A stretch of 40,090 bases of DNA. Origin: Oceanobacillus indicireducens. GTDB lineage: Bacteria; Bacillota; Bacilli; Bacillales; Amphibacillaceae. The DNA lies in NCBI RefSeq assembly GCF_014647195.1, contig NZ_BMOS01000006.1, positions 107,173 through 147,262 on the forward strand, written 5' to 3'. This document shows, one piece after another, positions 34,009-40,090 of the stretch; position 1 is the first letter of the stretch, and the number at the start of each line of letters is the position of its first letter. The notes below the pieces were generated by a model. The model was not told the DNA's origin, ran no database searches, and saw only the letters and a list, made by a program, of their open reading frames with translations. The translations under genes were made by a program, and so were the position numbers.

Positions 34009-36372
34009 TTAAAGTTGCCGCCTGCTCATCTGGTATCCCTGTAATGTAAAGCAGATAAGCGTTAGTACAAATATGATAGCAACTGTATATAAAACCGCCG
34101 TACCATCTACTAGAGTACTAGATGCTGGATCAATTACATGCCAAAGCAGTTTCGTAAAGAATATACCGAAAGTTAACCCGAATACTATCCCATAACAAAC
34201 AAAAATCAATGCCTGCCAAACAATAACTGACATCATCCCGTTTTGTGTTAAGCCTAATAAACGTGTAATCCGATAACTTGATTGTTGGCTTAAGATGTCA
34301 TTCGTTAATGTCTGTAAAACACCAAACGATGCACCTATAATTAAAACAATTAATGTGCCGATAACTAAGACGTAGCGTTGTTGAAACATCTTGTATTCTT
34401 CCTCAAGTTCCGCTGTTTTTGTTGTGAAATGCATTGCAGGTAATTTACTCATAATAGGCTGCAAAACTTCCACGTCATCCGCATCAACAAAAACTTCATG
34501 CATATATAAAACATTTGCTATCTCTTCGGACCAGTCAACGACAATATCGCTATATTGAAATAGTGTTGATTCGTCAGAAATCGCGCTAACAAGAAGTGGC
34601 TCATAGTTTTGATTATTATAGTAGTCTATTATTAGAAGTACATCTCCCACTTCAATATGATGCTCTTTTGCAAAACTTTCCTTGACAACTGCACCTGTGA
34701 CAGGATATTGCTGATCTCGATAAGCAAGGTTTGTTGCCTGTACATCCGCATCAATCATTTCATTAGGCAATTGGACACCAAGGCTTGCAATTCCACTGCT
34801 GGCATACACATCACGCACACCTTCTAAATTCCTAATATCAGCTAATAATTCAAGCGTCTGTTCTCCTGTTATATCAGATAAATCATACGTTCCGTGAACC
34901 TCAGTTTCAAATTTATTGTCAATATATTGCTCGCTTGACACAGCTACACTTTTCATCGTAGCAGTGCTAAACACCAAAATGACCATCACGCTTATAATTG
35001 TTAATATCGCCGACATATTTTTACGTACTTGAGGGAGCAGCCGCTGCAATGCTATATAAAAGTTTTTGCCAAATATCCCCCGCAAATATGGCAGAGAATG
35101 TTGTATACACCATTTAAATACATACGGCAAGACATATATAAATAAGACGGTCATCATAGCGGAACCAATGAAGCTTTGAACGGGAGCATTTTCTCTCATT
35201 CCGATTAACAATAAAAAGATGGCAATGACTGCAACCCCACTGCTAACCCATCCTTTTTTCCTCGTCCAAACAACCTGTTTTTCTAATTGTTTCATTTGCA
35301 TTGGTAACACATTGGTGCTCTTCCAAACTTGCCACATCACAAACAGCTGTAGTACGACAAGACTCACTAATGCAATTACGATAACCGTAATAACAGGTAT
35401 TGTTGTTTGTACAGGGGGCAATGCCAATGACCGAATGATTCGATGAAGTCCAAATTTCATCATCCCAACACCGAGCAATGTGCCAGCTAATACACCTATT
35501 ATAATAATCGTAGTTAGTTGGGTTAGTACTATCAGCGCAACTTGTGTCATTGTCGCCCCTATTGCCCGTAAACGCATTAATTGCTTTTGCAGCTTAGTAA
35601 AAATGATACGAAAATTTGATAAGAGTAACGTGCCCGTAATGATTAATACAAATAGGGATAAGACAACGATAAAAACAAGCAGACCTTCAATATTCTTTTG
35701 CATAGCTTCCGATTCATTCAATAAATCCACACGTAAATATTCATCCATTTTAGCAATTTGTGTTCCTACTGTTTCCTCTAGTTCAGGAATTGTCTGTACC
35801 AATACAAACTTTCCTTCCTGCATATAGGGAAATAGTGATTTCATATCAGCATTTGTAATATAAGCTGTATTAAATTCATGGATTGGTAAAGTATCTGCAA
35901 TCGTAAATGTTTGATGTCCAACTTCCAATTGATCCCCAATCGACTTTTCCAAAGAATGTAATAAACGTTCACTTACAATGATCTCATTTTGCTCAATATT
36001 ATCCGTAAAATGCAAACGACTTTTCGTAAGTTCATCGTTATTCACGCCAAGCATGTTAATAGATATACCTTCTACCGTAACTTCCGGATTTAACAATATT
36101 GGTGCAACCGCCATAACACCAGATAAATTCGCTACCTGTGTAAGCTGTTTTTTATCTATATATCTCTCATCTTCTAGTTCGTAACCAAACTCAATATTAC
36201 TATCACCGTATAGCTCATAGATATCTTCATCCAGTTTTTCTTTGGCACTAAAACCATAGGTACACATCATCACCACAAGTGCTATCGCAATTGCCACGGT
36301 GATTATACTCGTTATTGCTTGTGTCTTTCCTGCACGAAAAAGCTTTAAGGCGATGGTGCGTAGATTAAACAT
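34009..36372 (-). CDS. Large FtsX/MacB-type ABC transporter permease
   Basis: A 787-aa permease. One N-terminal helix (about 16-38) is followed by an outside domain, then helices near 225-375 forming a first FtsX domain (LRAIGATMTQVALIVLTQL), a second set, a further outside domain and a second FtsX domain at the end (LLGLTQNGMMSVIVWQALI). This is the two-FtsX-domain layout of BceB/YknZ-like and related exporters. The start codon touches the ATPase stop. Likely roles are antibiotic defence or lipid/peptide export; substrate unknown. Partner ATPase and an ECF sigma factor precede it. Confidence 0.9.
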   Translation of the reverse strand: MFNLRTIALKLFRAGKTQAITSIITVAIAIALVVMMCTYGFSAKEKLDEDIYELYGDSNIEFGYELEDERYIDKKQLTQVANLSGVMAVAPILLNPEVTVEGISINMLGVNNDELTKSRLHFTDNIEQNEIIVSERLLHSLEKSIGDQLEVGHQTFTIADTLPIHEFNTAYITNADMKSLFPYMQEGKFVLVQTIPELEETVGTQIAKMDEYLRVDLLNESEAMQKNIEGLLVFIVVLSLFVLIITGTLLLSNFRIIFTKLQKQLMRLRAIGATMTQVALIVLTQLTTIIIIGVLAGTLLGVGMMKFGLHRIIRSLALPPVQTTIPVITVIVIALVSLVVLQLFVMWQVWKSTNVLPMQMKQLEKQVVWTRKKGWVSSGVAVIAIFLLLIGMRENAPVQSFIGSAMMTVLFIYVLPYVFKWCIQHSLPYLRGIFGKNFYIALQRLLPQVRKNMSAILTIISVMVILVFSTATMKSVAVSSEQYIDNKFETEVHGTYDLSDITGEQTLELLADIRNLEGVRDVYASSGIASLGVQLPNEMIDADVQATNLAYRDQQYPVTGAVVKESFAKEHHIEVGDVLLIIDYYNNQNYEPLLVSAISDESTLFQYSDIVVDWSEEIANVLYMHEVFVDADDVEVLQPIMSKLPAMHFTTKTAELEEEYKMFQQRYVLVIGTLIVLIIGASFGVLQTLTNDILSQQSSYRITRLLGLTQNGMMSVIVWQALIFVCYGIVFGLTFGIFFTKLLWHVIDPASSTLVDGTAVLYTVAIIFVLTLICFTLQGYQMSRRQL

Positions 36373-37187
36373 TATCGTTCACCTCGAGCTACATATTTAA
36401 ATTTTTCCAAGATCTTATCTAAGTCGTTTTCATCTTTTTCATTTGTATAAACATCAATAATTTGTCCATCATGGAAGAATAAGACTCGATCTGCATATGA
36501 CGCAACGTATGCATCATGGGTGACGATAACCATTGTTTGTTGAAGGTCTTTATTTAATTGCACGAGTAAATTTAGAATATCATTCGTTGTATTAAAATCA
36601 AGTGACCCTGTAGGTTCATCTGCTAGTAATATCGACGGTTTTGCGACCAAAGCGCGTGCAATTGCAACACGTTGTTGCTGTCCGCCTGATAACTCCGTAG
36701 GCAAATGTTTGCGCCATTTTTTCATACCGACCTGGTCAAGTGCTTCCTCGACACGCAACTCAATTTCATAATGCGTTAATCCTTTTAAAATCAGTGGCAT
36801 TGCTATATTATCCATCACATCAAGATCTTCTAAAAGCTCAAAAGACTGAAATACAAAGCCAATATGGTCACGCCGATAAATCGTTGCTTGTGGTTCTTGG
36901 TGAATATTTGCATGTTCACCAAAAACAAACATTTTCCCACTTGTTGGAGCATCAATAGCACTTAACATATTAAGGAGTGTACTTTTACCCGATCCGCTCG
37001 TTCCCATTATCGCTACCATTTCACCCTCGTACAATGTAAGATCAACTTCCCGTAATGCCTGGATACGGTGCGATGACCTATCAAATACCTTATTTAGTCC
37101 CTCTACACGTAAAACTTCTTTCAGTTTTTGCTGTGGTACAGGAATATTATTCATCAGTTTCTTCAACGGATTTTGCCCACTCATCAT
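36372..37187 (-). CDS. ABC transporter ATP-binding protein with extra N-terminal segment
   Basis: A 271-aa MacB/LolD-type ATPase: Walker A GTSGSGKSTLL, Q-loop FVFQSFELLEDLDVMDNI, signature [15 protein letters not shown], Walker B ILLADEPTGSLD and VTHD. The ATPase core starts near residue 26 (VLRVEGLNKVF). The 25 residues before it (GQNPLKKLMNNIPVPQQKL) are not part of ABC ATPases and resemble the beginning of some Bacillus ECF anti-sigma factors. The gene starts 41 bp inside the sigma factor gene, exactly where an anti-sigma gene usually begins. Partner of the large permease. Confidence 0.9.
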   Translation of the reverse strand: MMSGQNPLKKLMNNIPVPQQKLKEVLRVEGLNKVFDRSSHRIQALREVDLTLYEGEMVAIMGTSGSGKSTLLNMLSAIDAPTSGKMFVFGEHANIHQEPQATIYRRDHIGFVFQSFELLEDLDVMDNIAMPLILKGLTHYEIELRVEEALDQVGMKKWRKHLPTELSGGQQQRVAIARALVAKPSILLADEPTGSLDFNTTNDILNLLVQLNKDLQQTMVIVTHDAYVASYADRVLFFHDGQIIDVYTNEKDENDLDKILEKFKYVARGER

Positions 37188-37692
37188 TATACACTCCCTT
37201 CAATTGTTGTCGTAGCATCTGTAAACCGCGACGAATATGTGTTTTTACAGTTCCAACCGGAAGTTCAACCACTTCAGCTATCTGTGGCACTGTATAATCA
37301 TGATAAAACCGTAATAACAAAGCAGTTTTATAATGATTCGGTAAAGACTGTAATGCTTGCCATAAATCAAGTTGCTCTTCAATCGGTTTATAATCTGCCT
37401 CTATTAAATGCAAGGTTTCCGGAGCAACCGCGCGCTCTCTATCTCTTTTTTTCACATATGTAATACTTTGGTTAATCGCAATCCGCATCAGCCACGTAGA
37501 AAAATACAAGGGTTCTCTTAATTGTGCGATCCCTTCAAAGGCACGAATAGTTACTTGTTGAAAGACTTCAATTGCATCCGTTTCATTTTGCACGTATGCA
37601 AAGATCATTCGGTAAATTTTATCTTGTTCTTTATTTAGTAATGATAGAAAAGCCGCTTCATTTCCCTGCTGAGCTTGTTTAACCCGTTGCAT
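37147..37692 (-). CDS. ECF-type RNA polymerase sigma factor
   Basis: A 181-aa sigma-70 factor with region 2 (DKIYRMIFAYVQNETDAIEVFQ, FSTWLMRIAINQSI) and region 4 (LPNHYKTALLLRFYHDYTVP, ELPVGTVKTHIRRGLQML), the size and layout of SigW/SigV-like ECF factors. No anti-sigma gene follows; the next gene is an ABC ATPase. A candidate ECF-type promoter lies directly upstream, which suggests autoregulation. It likely controls the ABC transporter in response to envelope stress. Confidence 0.93.
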   Translation of the reverse strand: MQRVKQAQQGNEAAFLSLLNKEQDKIYRMIFAYVQNETDAIEVFQQVTIRAFEGIAQLREPLYFSTWLMRIAINQSITYVKKRDRERAVAPETLHLIEADYKPIEEQLDLWQALQSLPNHYKTALLLRFYHDYTVPQIAEVVELPVGTVKTHIRRGLQMLRQQLKGVYNDEWAKSVEETDE

Positions 37693-37712
37693 TTTTTCAC
37701 CTCTCTATCTAT

Positions 37713-37741
37713 TAGACACACGAGTATGGCGAAACGATTCA
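37713..37741 (-). promoter_or_regulatory. Candidate autoregulatory ECF promoter
   Basis: On the minus strand TGAATC-GTTTC (from 37741) and TGTCTA (37718-37713) are 17 bases apart. This is near the ECF pattern TGAAAC-N16/17-CGTCTA, with two mismatches. Confidence 0.35.
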
Positions 37742-37755
37742 AAATCGCCATTTTA

Positions 37756-37797
37756 AAAGACCAATTTTTCATTATTATAATTGAGAAATTGGTCTTT
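37756..37797. terminator. Long hairpin upstream of the sigma operon
   Basis: AAAGACCAATTT pairs exactly with AAATTGGTCTTT around an AT-rich loop. No gene obviously ends here. It may be a terminator or a regulatory stem beyond the sigma promoter. Confidence 0.5.
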
Positions 37798-37867
37798 CCC
37801 GTAACTTCAGTAAGCTCCGGTATAAATGATGAAACCTAAACTTAGGCATCTCGTTTACGGTAAAATG

Positions 37868-38062
37868 CCCGAACGAAATGGTATCTAGCTAGAATGGGCA
37901 ATTAGACTGCCTTTAATCACCCGAACGAACCCGAATCTAACTCAAACAGGCGATTAGACCGCCTCTAATAACCCGAACGAACTCGAATCTGGCTCAAACG
38001 GGCGATTAGACTGCCTCTAATCCCCCAATAAACTCAAACCTGGCTCGAACAGGCAATTAAAG
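37868..38062. repeat. Tandem 52-bp hairpin repeat, array 3
   Basis: Units start at 37868, 37920 and 37972 (exactly 52 bp each), with a shorter fourth at 38024. The best pattern is CCCGAACGAACTCGAATCTG, then CAAACGGG, then GATTAGA-CTGCC-TCTAATC, which folds into a short stem. It belongs to the same family as array 1 (11851-12020), some 26 kb away. The units are head to tail without spacers. It lies between the sigma operon and the SEC-C gene; no ORF is present. Confidence 0.8.
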
Positions 38063-38146
38063 ATTAAAATACCCCTATTTAAACGATTACAATTTCTAAT
38101 CAAGTCAGTACAATGCAAAGCACTCTCTTTTACAGATGCAAAGAAA

Positions 38147-38195
38147 AGTGACTGTCCCCATTACTTTAGCACTTTACAGTCGCGGGGGACTGACA
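38147..38195. repeat. REP-like palindromic element
   Basis: GTGACTGTCCCC at the left and GGGGGACTGACA at the right face each other across about 30 bp. Similar GTC-CCC palindromes accompany REP-associated (RAYT) transposases in Bacillaceae; that link is inference. It lies 15 bp beyond the stop of the SEC-C gene. Confidence 0.45.
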
Positions 38196-38209
38196 TTTGG
38201 TTCTACATG

Positions 38210-39001
38210 TTACTTCCCACAGCATTTCTTATATTTTTTTCCGCTACCACAAGGGCAGGGATCATTTCTACCTACTTTAATTGTTTTTACTAGGGGATTC
38301 TTTTGGAATAATGGTAACACTTCTTCCCATTCTCCAATATTCCTTTTCCCCTTCTCGTCGGCAATTTTGTGTAATAGTTCTACCGATTCTTGTGTCATTC
38401 CCAGTTCTGTGTATAACGCCTCTAGCCTTTCAAGCACATCTAGCTTATCATTAAGCCCTTCTACCTCTAGACCTTGCTCTAATATCTGTATTGCTTTTTC
38501 AATATCCCTGTTCTGTGGTTCTGAAAACATACCATACTGATCTGACCAATGAATCCATCCCCAGCCTGAGGTAGGATGCTCCTTAATATACGCCTTGAAA
38601 AGCTTCTCACCTTCATCAGTCTCACCCATTTCGAAGTATGAAGCAGCAATTACACGTTTTAGAACAAGAACATTATACTCGTTCTTATCTTTCTTTAAAG
38701 CTATGTATTTCGTGCAAAAGTCTATTTTGCTCTGAACAAACCTTTTATCTTCCCTCGCAGCATTACTTAATTCCACTTCAAAATCCATCGACCAGTTGTA
38801 AATACTTTGCAAGCCAGAAAACGCTTTATCCATGTCTTCAATGTATTCCAGATTATACAAATCCATCGTATCAATGAACTTCCTCCATAGCCCAATCCAC
38901 ATATCGGCAGCAGCCGTCGTTTTCCCGGACATTGAAAGCTTGTAGCCTTCCTGCATTTGTTCATCCAACTCAGATTGTAAATTTTCATCTATTTTAACCA
39001 T
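38210..39001 (-). CDS. SEC-C metal-binding motif protein with TPR-like repeats
   Basis: A 263-aa protein made mostly of helices. The C-terminus is a SEC-C zinc motif ([20 protein letters not shown]), as found at the end of SecA and in many stand-alone proteins. Helical pairs before it ([20 protein letters not shown], the [20 protein letters not shown] region) resemble TPR repeats. Function unknown. GGAGG is eight bases before the ATG at 39001; the ATG at 39016 lies on the ribosome binding site. Confidence 0.85.
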   Translation of the reverse strand: MVKIDENLQSELDEQMQEGYKLSMSGKTTAAADMWIGLWRKFIDTMDLYNLEYIEDMDKAFSGLQSIYNWSMDFEVELSNAAREDKRFVQSKIDFCTKYIALKKDKNEYNVLVLKRVIAASYFEMGETDEGEKLFKAYIKEHPTSGWGWIHWSDQYGMFSEPQNRDIEKAIQILEQGLEVEGLNDKLDVLERLEALYTELGMTQESVELLHKIADEKGKRNIGEWEEVLPLFQKNPLVKTIKVGRNDPCPCGSGKKYKKCCGK

Positions 39002-39141
39002 ACTGCATACCTCCATTTCCTCACAATATTTTTATTTTTTTGTCCTGAATTTTATTTTACTATTACTAGAATTGAGGGTCAAAACAGAAAATAATTATGG
39101 TGCCATAATTCCGTTCTTCAGGGGAGCCAAGACGTGATTTT

Positions 39142-39225
39142 TTACTTATAGATTGCCTCCAAATCTATCGTCGAAATAACCGCTTCATACTTTTTTGAGT
39201 AGATTCCATCTCGTATAGTGGTCAT
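39142..39225 (-). other. Possible 27-aa reading frame, otherwise empty gap
   Basis: The gap 39002-39337 holds little. One short minus-strand frame (MTTIRDGIYSKKYEAVISTI, 27 aa) starts seven bases after GGAGT. It may be a tiny gene, a gene remnant or chance. GAGGTG/CACCTC (39287-39308) can form a small stem upstream. Confidence 0.2.
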
Positions 39226-39337
39226 AAGATGCACTCCTTCAGTCTTTTTATGGTTTTGTGGATATTACCATCATACAAGATTTGGGGAGGTGCTTCTTTT
39301 TCCACCTCTCAAAAGCGTTGGGAGACAAGCGGTAAGA

Positions 39338-39474
39338 ATTATGAAATTCATTCATTTTAATGAATTTCATAATACGTATTTAATGCTTTCCCATCACCAT
39401 ATGTAGTTGAGTTGGTTCGTTCCCAACTACATATGGTGATGGAAAAGCCGACTTTGGTAATTATGAAATTCATT
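39338..39474. repeat. Nested palindromes, MITE-like element
   Basis: A 24-bp arm (39386-39409, CATCACCATATGTAGTTG core) is repeated inverted at 39424-39447 with one mismatch and a 14-base loop. It is flanked by inverted 15-mers AATGAATTTCATAAT (39359-39373) and ATTATGAAATTCATT (39460-39474), and a third copy of the 15-mer lies at 39338-39352. Terminal inverted repeats around an inner palindrome suggest a small non-coding mobile element. No ORF. Confidence 0.6.
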
Positions 39475-39492
39475 CATTTATTAAAAGATAAA

Positions 39493-39528
39493 AAAATCGG
39501 GCTCCCTGTGAGGACAACCCGAGATTTT
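39493..39528 (-). terminator. Terminator of the RelE/ParE-type gene
   Basis: AAAATCGGG pairs with CCCGAGATTTT (one bulge); minus-strand transcription leaves it into TTTTTTTA. It is 44 bp past the stop codon. Confidence 0.75.
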
Positions 39529-39572
39529 ACTCAATTTTGGAACTGAAAATGCTTATTTTAACAATAAAACTA

Positions 39573-39890
39573 TCAGGAGTCTTTCAAGCGGTTGGAAATA
39601 TCACTAGAACTATACATTACATTTGTAATGATAGCCCGTTCTTCTCTTAAATGGAAAAACTCTGAAAGGTTATCAACTGGCATCTGTCTAAGCCCCAACA
39701 AATGGCCTTGTTCTGTCCCCGTTAACTTCACACGTTCCGGAAACATACCAAGTGTTTCAATTGTTTCCGCTATCCTATTATACTGTCCCATAGCCACTTC
39801 TGGTTCCTGTAATTGCTCTGAAATATAACGATATATCTCCTCCATATCGGAAAGTGCCCTGTCAGTGATTTGAATCTTATATTCCTTCAT
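39573..39890 (-). CDS. RelE/ParE-family toxin
   Basis: A 105-aa type II toxin of the RelE/ParE fold: KEYKIQITDRALSDMEEIYR at the start, then the YRYISEQLQEP, FPERVKLTG and the RQMPVDNLSEFFHL strands and an IITNVMYSSSD end. ParE members poison gyrase and RelE members cut mRNA; the sequence does not settle which. The frame is open 11 codons further up (39923), but the family start is at 39890. No antitoxin gene lies between it and the right window edge: an IS200/IS605-type end is directly upstream, so it may be separated from its antitoxin and promoter. Confidence 0.85.
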   Translation of the reverse strand: MKEYKIQITDRALSDMEEIYRYISEQLQEPEVAMGQYNRIAETIETLGMFPERVKLTGTEQGHLLGLRQMPVDNLSEFFHLREERAIITNVMYSSSDISNRLKDS

Positions 39891-39927
39891 TCGTCCATCT
39901 TGCGTAGTATAAACCTTAATCATTCGA

Positions 39928-40090
39928 GTGAACTACTCCCACCACTTATCCTCCTTGCGGGTCTCTTGAAGTGGGAGCTTCTCGACTTATCGTTGCTTTT
40001 ACTAGCCAACGAAAATTGACCGAGCTAACCCTCTCGTTCCAAGAGTTTTGGTTGCTTATGATAACGCTAATAGGCGTATCCCTTCATTTT
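39928..40090 (-). mobile_element. Right end of an IS200/IS605-type (TnpB) element, cut by window edge
   Basis: On the minus strand AGCTCCCACTT and GTGGGAG form a hairpin with GACCCGCAAGGAGG in the loop, ending AGTAGTTCAC at about 39928. Such hairpins with a TTCAC end are typical of TnpB-type right ends, whose transcript is the omega RNA. The sequence beyond the end (TCGAATGATTAAGG) would be the guide. tnpB itself would lie right of the window. Family assignment is inference. Confidence 0.5.

Noticed and set aside
38136-38540. 134-aa plus-strand frame
   Set aside because: It is antisense to the SEC-C gene and is rich in Ser/Phe as expected from the complement of Glu/Lys codons.

Overview
The window looks like a chromosomal segment of a low-GC, endospore-forming Bacillaceae bacterium of the Oceanobacillus/Virgibacillus kind. 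The support is AT-rich DNA, strong Bacillus-type ribosome binding sites, a spore germinant-receptor operon, T-box and SAM-I leaders, a PerR-type box and a second, eukaryote-like isoleucyl-tRNA synthetase. The genus is inferred from style, not proven.

Layout. 1-6.7 kb: a peptide-type ABC importer (divergent fused double ATPase; operon of two permeases and a solute-binding lipoprotein). All three operon proteins have unusual architecture, and the binding protein reads as a circular permutation ending in a mobile-element end. 6.7-11.3 kb: a solo IS200/IS605-like element, a PfeT-like P1B-4 metal ATPase behind a PerR box, then a metal-binding HMA protein and a second P1B ATPase (CPG instead of CPC), each behind a near-identical promoter with a TTGAC-N4-GTCAA operator. 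11.3-12.1 kb: decayed DNA with a mazF tail, an IS end and a tandem repeat. 12.2-15.6 kb: ileS2 with a T-box leader. 15.7-18.3 kb: a YtrA-type GntR/ABC operon and a GNAT enzyme. 18.4-20 kb: a decayed GyrI-like domain and a SAM-I riboswitch ahead of a betaine-homocysteine methyltransferase-like gene.

20.2-23.9 kb: a MacB-like ABC operon whose third gene is a kinase-less, PrkC-shaped PASTA protein. 24-28.2 kb: a frameshifted DUF421/YetF gene, a type I phosphodiesterase, a 52-bp tandem array and a YerD-like FMN/glutamate-synthase-domain protein. 28.2-32.3 kb: a gerABC-type operon ending in an unlisted 54-aa membrane protein. 32.4-34 kb: yunF (DUF72) and a candidate type I toxin-antitoxin locus. 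34-37.7 kb: an ECF sigma factor followed directly by an ABC ATPase and a large FtsX-type permease, with no anti-sigma gene. 37.8-40.1 kb: a second 52-bp array, a REP-like palindrome, a SEC-C protein, nested palindromes and a RelE/ParE toxin cut off from its upstream DNA by another IS200/IS605-type end.

The best candidates for undescribed biology are the permuted binding protein with its extended permeases, three arrays with the same 52-bp period but two unrelated sequences, the twin Crp/FNR-type metal promoters, the type I toxin-antitoxin candidate and the ABC-PASTA operon. All calls were made by eye, without database searches.
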